A stretch of 64,000 bases of DNA from Terriglobia bacterium (GTDB taxonomy: Bacteria > Acidobacteriota > UBA6911): assembly GCA_020072565.1 (NCBI GenBank), contig JAIQGI010000027.1, positions 1 to 64,000 of the forward strand, written 5' to 3'. The position numbers were made by a program, and so were the translations under genes. Below the pieces are notes generated by a model. That model had not been told where the DNA came from, searched no databases, and saw only the letters and a program-made list of their open reading frames with translations. Below are positions 17,362 to 26,700 of the stretch, piece after piece (the first letter of the stretch is position 1; every line of letters begins with the position of its first letter).

Positions 17362-18660
17362 TCAAAATGGGGAATCCGGCAATGTGATCCAGGTTTTCTT
17401 GCCTCGCTCAAAGTTGTCGAAGCGAAGAAGCCACATGCCGATTCCGGCCGCACCCTGCATGAGCCCGGTCTGGGCCACGAGGAGTTCGGGTCGGACGCGG
17501 TGCTCCGCCTGAATCCACCTCGCTCCCCTGTCGTCACGGGTTGCCCGCGACAGCAAATCGTCGGTCATGCGTCTGGCGAACGCCAGATATTTCGGATCAT
17601 GTGTCACACGGTAGACATCGAGAGAAAAGCCGGCTACACCCGCCGATCCGCAGCATTGGCTTACATTGTTCCAGAAACCGGGCGTTTGCCTGTCGGGAAT
17701 GCCGCTTTGCAGGAGGCTGCGCGCGGCCTTCTTGAGCCAGTCCAACCATGTGGCGTCCCCGGTTGCCTGGTAGAGGCGGTAGAACAATCGGCCCGTCCCG
17801 GTGGGGCCGTGACACCAGCCGAGATAATAGAGACCCCTGCCCCCCGGCTCGTCGTGAAAAATGAGGCAGGCATCACCCTCGGTGTCGGCGATCGACAGCA
17901 GGTACTTCGCTCCTGCCAGCGCGGCCTGGAGAAATTCCCGGTCTTTTGTCTCCTGAAATAGCGTTGCCAGGAAGTAGGCAATGCCGGCGGTGCCGTGGGA
18001 GAAATTGGGCATAAGGCTCGGATAGTCCGGGCTCATCGCCCATTTCAAGCCGCCGTTCTCCGGTCGGCCGAGGTCGATGAGCCGGCGTCCCGCGCGGATG
18101 GCAAGGTCGCGCGCCTGAGGATCCTTGAGTTCCCGGGCGGCGTAAAGGAGAAAAAGACCGGTGCCCGCACTTCCACTGATAATGTCGGTGGTGTCGCTCC
18201 ACTCGATGCCTCGGCCCCGGTTCGCGGCATGATTACGAATCCAATCCACGCAGCGCCGGGCTGCCTCCTGAAACTTTCCATCTGAAGTGGCTCGGTAGGT
18301 TTCTGACAGCGCAAACCCGATTCCGGCGATCCCTTCGTACAAGCCGGCTCCATCTTCCTGGGGCAGCGCGGAAATGAGGTACTCCGCCCCCGCGCGTGCG
18401 CTTTCGAGATAGGAGCGATTTCCGGTCGAGCGGTAGGCTTCGAGGAAGAACAGCACCACACCTGGCATTCCGCTGTAAAGATCGGTCCGGACGGTCCCGG
18501 CATCGCGCGGATCGGACGGCCATGCGGTTCCTTTGTCCGTGCGGATTGCTGAAGAATCGAGCCAACGGGCGGCCTGGAGCGCGGCGTCAAAGTATGGTCT
18601 GCCGGCGCCCTGAGCCGCGACTGAGGCAAAAAGCACAACCGCCACAATCGCCTTTTTCAT
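17362..18660 (-). CDS. Secreted LanC-like protein
   Basis: A member of the lanthionine synthetase C-like alpha/alpha toroid family, with the repeated G-x-x-G-x-x-x helices of the fold (DLYSGMPGVVLF, GLYEGIAGIGFA, DIISGSAGTGLF, NFSHGTAGIAYF). The putative zinc ligands are Cys283 (LGWCHGPTG) and Cys336/Cys337 (SQCCGSAGV); nisin cyclase has Cys-Cys-His, so the last His is Cys here, and the arginine next to the catalytic Trp-Cys is not conserved. The N-terminus MKKAIVAVVLFASVAAQGAG is a Sec signal peptide, unlike cytoplasmic LanC. No lantibiotic precursor or dehydratase gene is in the window. GGAG precedes ATG 18660. Function unknown. Confidence 0.8.
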   Translation of the reverse strand: MKKAIVAVVLFASVAAQGAGRPYFDAALQAARWLDSSAIRTDKGTAWPSDPRDAGTVRTDLYSGMPGVVLFFLEAYRSTGNRSYLESARAGAEYLISALPQEDGAGLYEGIAGIGFALSETYRATSDGKFQEAARRCVDWIRNHAANRGRGIEWSDTTDIISGSAGTGLFLLYAARELKDPQARDLAIRAGRRLIDLGRPENGGLKWAMSPDYPSLMPNFSHGTAGIAYFLATLFQETKDREFLQAALAGAKYLLSIADTEGDACLIFHDEPGGRGLYYLGWCHGPTGTGRLFYRLYQATGDATWLDWLKKAARSLLQSGIPDRQTPGFWNNVSQCCGSAGVAGFSLDVYRVTHDPKYLAFARRMTDDLLSRATRDDRGARWIQAEHRVRPELLVAQTGLMQGAAGIGMWLLRFDNFERGKKTWITLPDSPF

Positions 18661-18696
18661 AAAGGGCTCCGGTGTGACCTGGTGGCCGGGAGGACC

Positions 18697-19719
18697 TCAA
18701 AACTCCTCGACCTGCCGCGGAAGGGTCGTGAGTGCTTTTCGCGCCCAGTCCGGATCGTCAAGCATGCCGCGGCCGATGCCAACCAGATCCGCGTGCCCGT
18801 CCCGGACGATTCGATCTGCGTGAGCCGGTTCCCGCACTCCGCCCGTGACGATAACGGGAACCTTGACTCCGGCTTTTATGGCTGCGGCGTATGGAACAAA
18901 ATAGCCGGGATCTTTGCCGACTCCGCGCGAGCCCTGCAAACCACCCGATACATCGATGAGAGCAGCGCCGTTTTCTGCCAGCCGCACCGCCGCCCGGCAG
19001 GAATCCTCGAGCTCGAGCCCACCCGGCGTCTCATCATGCGCGCCCAGGCGGACAAACGCGGGAAACCCGCGTCCGGTGCGCCTTTGTACTTCACCGAGAA
19101 CTTCGAGGTGCATCCTCAACCGGTTATCCACGTTCCCGCCGTATTCATCGGTGCGCCGGTTGGTCAGGGGTGAAAGGAACTCCGAGAGCAGGAAACCGTG
19201 AGCGGCGTGAATCTCCACTGCATCAAAACCTGCTTCTCGCGCGCGCAGCGCCGCCGAGCCGAATGCGGCCGCAATCTCCTGGATCTGGGATTTCGAAAGC
19301 CCCTCGGGGATCTCACCGTCGGGATCGTAAGGGTGGCGCATTGCCGAAGGGGCGACCGGCTTGAGGCCGCCCAGGGCACCGGGAGCCACGCGAGAGCCTG
19401 CGTGAGAGATCTGGAGTGCTGCGACAGCGCCTTCGCCCTTGATGGCGGCTGCCAGTCGATGCAGGCCCTCCATCATGTCGTCGGAGTATACCCCGATCTG
19501 GGTCGAAGAGTTCCTTCCTCTCGGGTGCACGAAAGAGTGCTCCACGATTATGAGCGCGCATCCGGCAGCGGCACGCACCCTGTGGTATTCGATGATTTTG
19601 TCGGTGACCCGCCCTTCGGGCGTAGCCTGCCCCGACCACATGGGCGGCATCACAATTCGGTTTCGCAGGGTCAGTCCGGAGAACGAGAGTGGCGTCAGAA
19701 GACTTGTCATGGCAATCAT
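18697..19719 (-). CDS. NADH:flavin oxidoreductase, Old Yellow Enzyme family
   Basis: FMN-dependent TIM-barrel ene-reductase related to OYE and the N-terminal half of 2,4-dienoyl-CoA reductase. Motifs: LTPLSFSGLTLRNRIVMPPM at the start, VEIHAAHGFLLSEFLSP with active-site His pair region, and NRRTDEYGG. The C-terminal PVIVTGGVREPAHADRIV and HADLVGIGRGMLDDP form the phosphate-binding end of the barrel. About 340 residues means the short form without Fe-S and pyridine nucleotide domains. I start at ATG 19719 (MIAMTS); ATG 19710 is equally possible, and the 80-residue upstream extension in the same frame looks non-coding. Substrate unknown. Confidence 0.85.
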   Translation of the reverse strand: MIAMTSLLTPLSFSGLTLRNRIVMPPMWSGQATPEGRVTDKIIEYHRVRAAAGCALIIVEHSFVHPRGRNSSTQIGVYSDDMMEGLHRLAAAIKGEGAVAALQISHAGSRVAPGALGGLKPVAPSAMRHPYDPDGEIPEGLSKSQIQEIAAAFGSAALRAREAGFDAVEIHAAHGFLLSEFLSPLTNRRTDEYGGNVDNRLRMHLEVLGEVQRRTGRGFPAFVRLGAHDETPGGLELEDSCRAAVRLAENGAALIDVSGGLQGSRGVGKDPGYFVPYAAAIKAGVKVPVIVTGGVREPAHADRIVRDGHADLVGIGRGMLDDPDWARKALTTLPRQVEEF

Positions 19720-19895
19720 CGTGTACGGGCGTTTACATCCGATAACTTCGATTTCGACAAACCCGGCCCTTCCCTGCGGAAGGGAGGACTTCATCCTATA
19801 CCAAAGTGGTGACGCCCGAACAGCCAAAACTCCTCGGTGGGATATATGGGAAGGCGGGTATTCGTGACACAGACCAATGATTCGAAACCGGGCCT

Positions 19896-20309
19896 CTATT
19901 TCTTGCGTGTCAGATCGAGGCTGCCGTACTCGCCGCTTTCCAAGGACCATGCCCCCATCAGCTTGTTGCCATCGACTTTGTCGTTAATAATATCGAGCTT
20001 GGCTTTGACTTGGACCTTGGTGCCGCCAATGATCATGGTGAATCCGAAGCTGAAGGTGTCTTCATCCTCGATCTTGAAATTCTCCAGAGCGACCTCTTTG
20101 GCCGTGGCTACCGTAATTGTGCCGGAATAGGAGTCGCCTGCTTTTTTCAAGACCAATGTTACGGGATCCACATCGGGCGTGTTCGGAAAATCCGTTTCAC
20201 CCACCCAGGTTCCGCTGATGTCCGGAAACTGCTGGAAAATGGTCGCCGCTCCGAAGGCCGTGCACAACACTGTAAGCACGGTAAGCACCAAAACAGCCGC
20301 TCTCTTCAT
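19896..20309 (-). CDS. Small secreted protein, lipocalin-like beta domain
   Basis: A 137-residue protein with a clear Sec signal (MKRAAVLVLTVLTVLCTAFG) and a predicted all-beta body: DISGTWVGE, LVLKKAGDSYSGTIT, FTMIIGGTKVQVKAKLD and KLMGAWSLESGEYGSLDL. The 'SGTW.G ... Y.G' spacing resembles small calycin-like domains seen in many exported acidobacterial proteins. ATG 20309 is preceded by CGGAGGG. Role unknown; probably periplasmic or surface-exposed. Confidence 0.7.
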   Translation of the reverse strand: MKRAAVLVLTVLTVLCTAFGAATIFQQFPDISGTWVGETDFPNTPDVDPVTLVLKKAGDSYSGTITVATAKEVALENFKIEDEDTFSFGFTMIIGGTKVQVKAKLDIINDKVDGNKLMGAWSLESGEYGSLDLTRKK

Positions 20310-20490
20310 AGGACCCTCCGTAATGAACCGACGCTCTTGTTACTCCTAATAGGATACGCTATACCCTGAAAAATGCTTCAAAAAGAGCTTCGGATGAGAG
20401 ATTCTTAATTGCGGCCATTCTCGTGCGGTGACGCGGGCAGTGCACGAACGCCTGCCCGTCTGATGTAAAGCGCAGGTATCACACAAAGGG

Positions 20491-21405
20491 GTGCTCTTGA
20501 AAAAGACTGCAGCTTGTTTCCTGCTCCTGATCGCGTCTCAGGTAATGGTTGCAGCCGGCATGAGCCAACGGTCGGCGCCAGTGACCCGCGCGGAGTGGAT
20601 GTCTGCTTTGGAGGCGGTCGTTAAATCGGAGCAGGCCTTCGCGCAGGCGGCCGCGGAAAAAGGAACTCGGGATGCGTTTCTGGCCTTCCTGGCCGAAGAT
20701 TCCGTGCTCTTTCGACCTCAGCCGGTGCCGGGAAGGAAGTGGCTGCTGGAGCACCCCCCTGCGCCCGGCAAGTTGAGCTGGCGGCCGGTCTTCGCCGATG
20801 TTTCCGCCGCAGGCGATCTGGGCTATACCACCGGACCTTACGAATTCCGGAAACAGGCTTCCGATACGGTTCCTGCCTCATACGGCAATTATTTTACGAT
20901 CTGGCAAAAGCAGCCCGGCGGCGCCTGGAAGGTCTTGATCGACTACGGAACTCCTAATCCTCCCCCTTCCACGGCCGTGCCGGATTTCGACCCGAGGCAG
21001 GCAAGCCCTCCTTTAGCACAAAAGCCGGGTGTGAGCTCTGAAGGAGTGACCGACACATTGACCGCTCTGGATCGCAAGTTATCGATCATCAGCATGACTC
21101 GGGGCGCCGCGGCGTTGAACTCCTATATCGCCGAGGAAGCCAGGTTCCTGCGCGCGGAAAGGCAACCCGCGGTCGGCAGGAAGGAGGTTCGCGCCCTGAT
21201 GCCGGCGGAGCCGGGGAGTTGGACATGGGAACCGATGAAATCCGGAGTCTCCAATTCCTGGGATCTCGGATATACCTATGGAACCTTCAAGCTTCACACC
21301 AAAAGAGCGGTGGATCAGACCGCCAAGTCCGGCTTTTACCTGCGAGTCTGGAAGAAGCAGCCGGTCGGCGACTGGAAGATAACAATCGATATCGTGAGCT
21401 TTTAG
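20491..21405 (+). CDS. Exported protein with two NTF2/DUF4440-like domains
   Basis: The signal peptide (LKKTAACFLLLIASQVMVAAG) is followed by two similar halves, about residues 28-150 and 170-300. Each half has the NTF2-like pattern: an N-terminal helix, a FLAEDS or YIAEEARFLR segment, a W-containing strand, 'DLGYT.G...' and a final 'IWQKQPGGAWKVLIDYG' / 'VWKKQPVGDWKITIDIV' strand pair. This is an internal duplication of a DUF4440/SnoaL-type domain; binding or catalytic role unknown. The frame starts at GTG 20491, but TTG 20497, seven bases after AAAGGGG, is also likely. Confidence 0.75.
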   Translation: MLLKKTAACFLLLIASQVMVAAGMSQRSAPVTRAEWMSALEAVVKSEQAFAQAAAEKGTRDAFLAFLAEDSVLFRPQPVPGRKWLLEHPPAPGKLSWRPVFADVSAAGDLGYTTGPYEFRKQASDTVPASYGNYFTIWQKQPGGAWKVLIDYGTPNPPPSTAVPDFDPRQASPPLAQKPGVSSEGVTDTLTALDRKLSIISMTRGAAALNSYIAEEARFLRAERQPAVGRKEVRALMPAEPGSWTWEPMKSGVSNSWDLGYTYGTFKLHTKRAVDQTAKSGFYLRVWKKQPVGDWKITIDIVSF

Positions 21406-21872
21406 GAAAACCACGAGACTCTCCACGGGGTCACCTGTTTCTTCTGAGGCAACCGCCCGATCTCCTACGAAGGTGAGGCACGATCCCGCAACTCAGGAGA
21501 CCTTCGGGAGGCTACATGTCACACTTCCTGAAGTCGCCCCAACATCCGACAAACAAATGAGATACCTGATGAAATCCTCGTTTTGGGAGTTCGTGTATTT
21601 CCCGGCGATGTCATTTTTCTCAACAAAATCGCTTTATTGCCGCCCGATTTATGCGAAAATCATCTATTTTGTGAGGAAGGTCCGCTCTTTCGTTCCCCGG
21701 AACGAGGCGAGGGAGTGTTTCCTCATGAGTTGTTGCTGACAAACAGCAAGGCGCGCATTCCAAGCGAAACGATCCGGATGCCCCTGGCGCTCGATCTTGA
21801 TTTGTTTCTTGCACGCCGCAGGAGAAATGCGTATCCATTTGACTTGGCCTCTGCCCGGACGCAGAGGCTGAT
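21406..21872. other. Intergenic region upstream of the acyl-CoA dehydrogenase
   Basis: This stretch of 467 bases has no supported gene. It is more AT-rich than its surroundings around 21550-21700. It contains the palindrome TCGTTCC-CC-GGAACGA (21690-21705), about 170 bases upstream of the acyl-CoA dehydrogenase, a size suited to a TetR-like repressor site. Confidence 0.4.
21690..21705. promoter_or_regulatory. 7+2+7 palindrome upstream of the acyl-CoA dehydrogenase/megasynthase genes
   Basis: TCGTTCC-CC-GGAACGA has perfect 7-base arms. Location and symmetry suggest an operator for a dimeric regulator of the downstream genes, but no regulator is encoded nearby. Confidence 0.25.
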
Positions 21873-23558
21873 GTGACTGAAGGCTCCCGGAAAAATATGC
21901 ACAAAGGACTTGATAAGGAAACTCTCGATTTGACCTTGCAGGCCATCGGCGACTTCACAGCCGCCCGCCTGCCGGAGAGCAAACTGCTCCAACTTGATGC
22001 CACGCATGAATTTCCCGCGGATGTTGTCCGGGACATGTGCGGTTCCGAGCTCGGAATACAGCTTCTCTTCATCCCTGAGGAGTTCGAGGGAATGGGAGGC
22101 GGCGCATTCGATGTTTACCGGATTTGCGAAGAGATGGCGCGCATCGACCTCGGTCTGGCCACCGGCGTGCTGGCTACGTTCCTGGGGAGCGATCCGATCA
22201 TTTTCGGAGGAACGCACGAGCAGAAGAAAAAATGGCTGACCCGCATTGCCCGTGAGGGATTGCTCATGGCCTACGGCGCTACCGAGCCGGAGGCGGGGAG
22301 CGACCTTGGCGCCTTGCGCACGACCGCTACTCCGGTGCTGGCCGACAGCACGGTTGTCGGCTACAGGATCAACGGCAACAAACAATGGATCAGCAACGGC
22401 GGCGTTGCCGACCTTTACAGCGTGCTTGCCCTCACGCCGGGCGGGCCCAGTTGGTTTGTTGTCGAGAAGGGGACGCAAGGCTTGGGGCACGGCAAGCCCG
22501 AGGACAAACACGGCATCCGTTCCAGCAACACAGCCACGGTCTCTCTCGAGGATGTTTATGTGGATGCCGAACGTCTGTTGGGCAATCAGGAGGGAATGGG
22601 GCTCATCCAGGCTCAGCTGGTGTTCGGGTACACCCGCCTGATGGTGGCTGCTTTCGGTCTGGGTGCGGGCTGGTCGGCACTCGATCGCGCCATACCGTAT
22701 TCCATGGGCCGCATTCAGGGAGGCACGCCGCTATCCGAAAAACAAGGGTACACCCATAAGCTCATCGTCCCCCACGTGGCGCGTCTGGAAGCCGCCCGTT
22801 CCTACATCGAGGAGACCGCGGAGCGCATTGACGGCGGCGGCAACCTGAACACGGAGGGGGCCATTTCCAAGTATCTGGCTACGGAAGCGGGCAATCTTGC
22901 CGCCGATGCCAGTATCCAGGCGCTTGGCGGTTATGGTTATACCAGGGAGTACGTCGTCGAAAAAATCAAGCGCGACGCGCGCATCACCACGATCTATGAG
23001 GGGACTTCCGAGATCATGGAGATGACCGTCTGCCGGGACCGCTGGCAGTCGCACCTGAAGACCCACGGCCAGTATTATCATGATGTGGCCCGTGGAGTCG
23101 AGGACCTGCAGGCGCAGCATCCGACGGTCGGAGCCGGAATTGCCGGACGCTGTCTCCACGCGCTTGCCGAGCTCCTGGAAACGGCGCGGATCCACAGACT
23201 GACGCGGCACCAACACGTCCTCTTCCGCCTGGGCGAGTTGATCTCCTATGCGGAGTGCGCCGGCAGCCTGGCCAGACGCGCGGCCCGTGCCTCGGCAGGC
23301 GGCTTGAATGAAAAGGGCAACACCCGCTTCAGCCCGGGGGCCCTCGCAGCAATGAGCCGGATCTTTGCCCGGGAGGCGTCGATCAAGCTGGCTTCCGAGG
23401 GGATGCGCTGGATCGTGGGTGCTGCGGGCCTGCAGGACAGGGAGGTTTCCGACCTCGAAAACAAAATGGACCTGCCTGCGCTCTACCGTGCGCAAGCCGG
23501 CCTCATTCAGGATATGGACCATGTTGCCGACGTTCTGTACGGGCGAACCTCTGCCTGA
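21873..23558 (+). CDS. Acyl-CoA dehydrogenase, long form
   Basis: FAD-dependent alpha,beta-dehydrogenation of acyl-CoA thioesters. The family body is complete: N-terminal helical domain ([19 protein letters not shown]), middle beta domain ([32 protein letters not shown]), C-terminal helical domain with [23 protein letters not shown] and [11 protein letters not shown], where the catalytic Glu is expected. 561 residues means an extra C-terminal helical extension as in longer acidobacterial and deltaproteobacterial homologues. GTG 21873 has AGAGG upstream; ATG 21897 (MHKGLDKE) matches the usual family start better. It lies 199 bases upstream of the megasynthase on the same strand and may act on its product or supply a substrate. 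Confidence 0.88.
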   Translation: MTEGSRKNMHKGLDKETLDLTLQAIGDFTAARLPESKLLQLDATHEFPADVVRDMCGSELGIQLLFIPEEFEGMGGGAFDVYRICEEMARIDLGLATGVLATFLGSDPIIFGGTHEQKKKWLTRIAREGLLMAYGATEPEAGSDLGALRTTATPVLADSTVVGYRINGNKQWISNGGVADLYSVLALTPGGPSWFVVEKGTQGLGHGKPEDKHGIRSSNTATVSLEDVYVDAERLLGNQEGMGLIQAQLVFGYTRLMVAAFGLGAGWSALDRAIPYSMGRIQGGTPLSEKQGYTHKLIVPHVARLEAARSYIEETAERIDGGGNLNTEGAISKYLATEAGNLAADASIQALGGYGYTREYVVEKIKRDARITTIYEGTSEIMEMTVCRDRWQSHLKTHGQYYHDVARGVEDLQAQHPTVGAGIAGRCLHALAELLETARIHRLTRHQHVLFRLGELISYAECAGSLARRAARASAGGLNEKGNTRFSPGALAAMSRIFAREASIKLASEGMRWIVGAAGLQDREVSDLENKMDLPALYRAQAGLIQDMDHVADVLYGRTSA

Positions 23559-23757
23559 GACAACACTGGTTTTTTCCCAGGTGATCGGGGCGCTGGGGAT
23601 TTGCACCGGAATTGGCTGATTTGTTCTGCAAGGATGTGGTCGGGACAATCCGGCAGGCTGACACTCCAGAAGATCACCCATCCCGACTGCAGCCGCCGAT
23701 CCGGAAGAGGCCGAACTGCAGCAGCAATACATTAATGTCCGGAGGGAGTGGAACGTA

Positions 23758-26700
23758 ATGAAGGTATCGGCACACAGAGCAGTCGCAATTGTCGGCGTGG
23801 GAGCGGTTCTGCCCGATGCGCCCAACGCGCGCAAATTCTGGCAGAACATCAAGGAAGGACGCTACAGCATCGCCGAGGTGCGACCAGACCGATGGAATCC
23901 GGAGCTCTATTATGACGCCGACCCCAAAGCCCCTGATAAGACCTATTCCAAGATCGGCGGCTGGGTGCGCGAATGGGAATGGGATCCCCTGAAGTGGCGC
24001 ATGCCGATACCCCCTCGGGTCAGCGACGCCATGGATCTCACCCAGAAGTGGGCCATCGTGACGGTCCGTGAAGCGCTGGCTGATTACGGGTACCCCAACC
24101 GCCCCCTCGATGCGGAGCGGACCGCCGTCATTCTCGGCAACGCCATGGCCGGCGATGCCCACCTCTATTCGGCTGCACGCGTCCTGTTCTCGGACTATGC
24201 CCACGAACTGGCCCGCACGCCCGGATTTACGGTTTTGCCCGCCGATGCGCGCAAGGCGATCCTGGAACAACTGCGTGCGGCAATCGGCAGGCGGCTCCCC
24301 GAGATCACCGAGGACACGATGCCTGGAGAGCTTGCCAATATCATCGCCGGGCGCATCGCGGCACTCTACGATTTCAAGGGACCCAACTTTGTCGTGGACG
24401 CCGCCTGCGCTTCCGCGATGGCGGCTCTCAGCGCCGCCGTGGGTGGACTGGTGGAACGCGACTATGATGCGGTGCTGACAGGGGGCGTCGACGCCAACAT
24501 GAGCCCCTCCACGTTCGTGAAGTTTTGCAAGATCGGCGCACTTTCTGCGACCGGGTCACGCCCGTATGCCTTCGGCGCCGATGGCTTCGTAATGGGTGAG
24601 GGAGCTGTGACTTTTCTGCTGAAAAGACTGGGCGATGCGGAGCGCGACGGAGACCGGATTTATGCTGTGATCCGTGGCCTGGGAGGGTCGAGCGACGGCA
24701 GAGGCAAAGGCATTACTGCACCCAACCCTATCGGCCAGAAACTCAGCGTCCGGCGCGCCTGGTACAACGCCGGTGTCAAGCCCTGTGCCGGAGGCCTGAT
24801 GGAAGGTCATGGCACCTCAACTGTCGTGGGGGATGTTGTTGAAGTTCAGAGCCTGACTGATGCATTTGCAGAATTCGGTCTGCCTGCCGGCTCCGTTGCC
24901 CTTGGTTCGGTGAAGTCAAACATCGGTCACCTCAAAGGTGCCGCGGGCTCTGCCGGCATCCTGAAAGCGATGTTCGCGTTGCACGAGAAGATGCTGCCGC
25001 CGAGCGTCAATTTTCAGAGACCGAATCCGGATATCGACTTTTCCCGATCGCCCTTTTATGTCAACACACGCCTGAAGCCATGGGATGTCGACAAAGACGC
25101 CGTGCGCCAGGCCGGCGTGAGCGCCTTCGGTTTCGGCGGGACCAACTTCCACACGGTTTTGGAGGAGTACATCCCGGGCCGGATCGAGGTCGACGGGAAA
25201 CTGAAGGTTTCGGTCCCCGCCATGAACTGGCGACCGGACAAACCGGAAGCGAAGACTCCCTTGCGCGGCGCGCTCCTGATCGGTGCCGACTCGGAAGCCG
25301 CGGTTATCGCCCGGCTGCGGGCGACGCGGCGCGAGGCCGAAGCGGGAAGAGCCCCTGCGCCGGCGCCTCCTGGAGAATCCGATCTGCGGGCGGCGGTGCG
25401 CCTGGCGATCGATTATGCGGACGCGGCCGATCTTGCCGACAAGTGCGCCAAGGCGCTCAAGGCGTTTGAGGAGAATCAGGCCGGCCGCTGGAAAGCGTTG
25501 CGTGCCAAGGGCATATTCCTGGGGAACGGCCCGGCGCCCAAAGTGGCGTTTCTATTTGCAGGACAAGGTTCTCAGTACGTCAACATGCTCAAGTCGCTGC
25601 GGGCCGGAGAGCCCATCGTTGCGGAGACATTCGTCTCCGCCGATCGCGTCATGCAGCCGTTGCTCGACAAGAAGCTGAGCGACTGCATCTATCTCGATGA
25701 AGCCGACGGGGAAGCGCTCGCGCGCGCGGAACAAGATCTGAAACAGACGGCCATCACCCAACCTGCCGTGCTGGCAACGGAGACTGCGCTGGCCCGCATG
25801 CTCGGGGCCTACGGCATCTTTCCTGACATGGTGATGGGGCACAGCCTGGGCGAATACGGCGCTCTGGTAGCATCCGGCGCGATATCTTTCGAGGAAGCCC
25901 TGCGGGCGGTCAGTGCCCGCGGCAACGAGATGACTAAATGCGCGCTCGAGGATAACGGCGTCATGGCGGCGGTTTTCGGCCCGACCGATGAGATCGAGAA
26001 GATCCTCTCCACCATCGAGGGGTACGTGGTGATCGCCAACATCAACAGTACGAAGGAGGCCGTAATCGGCGGTGCCACCACGTCGGTGGTGAAGGCTATG
26101 GAAGCGGTGCGCGCGGCCGGCTACCGGGCACAGCAGCTCCAGGTCAGCCATGCGTTCCACACCAGAATTGTCGCTCCGGCCAGTGAATCTCTGGCCGAGG
26201 TTTTGCGCGGCATGAATCTGCAGCCGCCGACGATCCCCATCATCGCCAACGTTACCGGCACCTTCTATCCGATGGAGCCGGGTGCAGTTCCGGAGATGAT
26301 CGATCTGCTTGGAAAGCAGGTCGCTTCGCCGGTTCAGTTCGTCAAGGGACTGAACACCCTGTACCAGGCGGGTGCCCGGGTGTTTGTTGAAGTCGGTCCC
26401 AAGCGCGTGCTCTACGGTTTTGTTGAGGATGTGCTCGGCGACCGCGAAGGCGTGGTCTCACTTTTCACCAACCACCCGAGAATCGGAGAGGCGGCCTCGC
26501 TCAATCTGGCCCTGTGCGGTTTGTATGCGGCCGGCCTGGGCCTTGCCGGGTCGCGCGCCGCGGTCCTGCCGCAGGCAGCGCCTGAGGTCCGGCTGGGCAC
26601 TCCCGCACCGGCTGTGAGCAGTGAATCGGCTCCGGCTCCCGACCCCCAGCCACAGCTAAGAGCGGTTCAATCCTCTGCACCTGCCCCCGCCCCTGCGGCT

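Noticed and set aside
21583-21876. 97-codon plus-strand frame before the acyl-CoA dehydrogenase
   Set aside because: No recognisable motif and no convincing ribosome binding site; the region is compositionally unlike coding DNA here.
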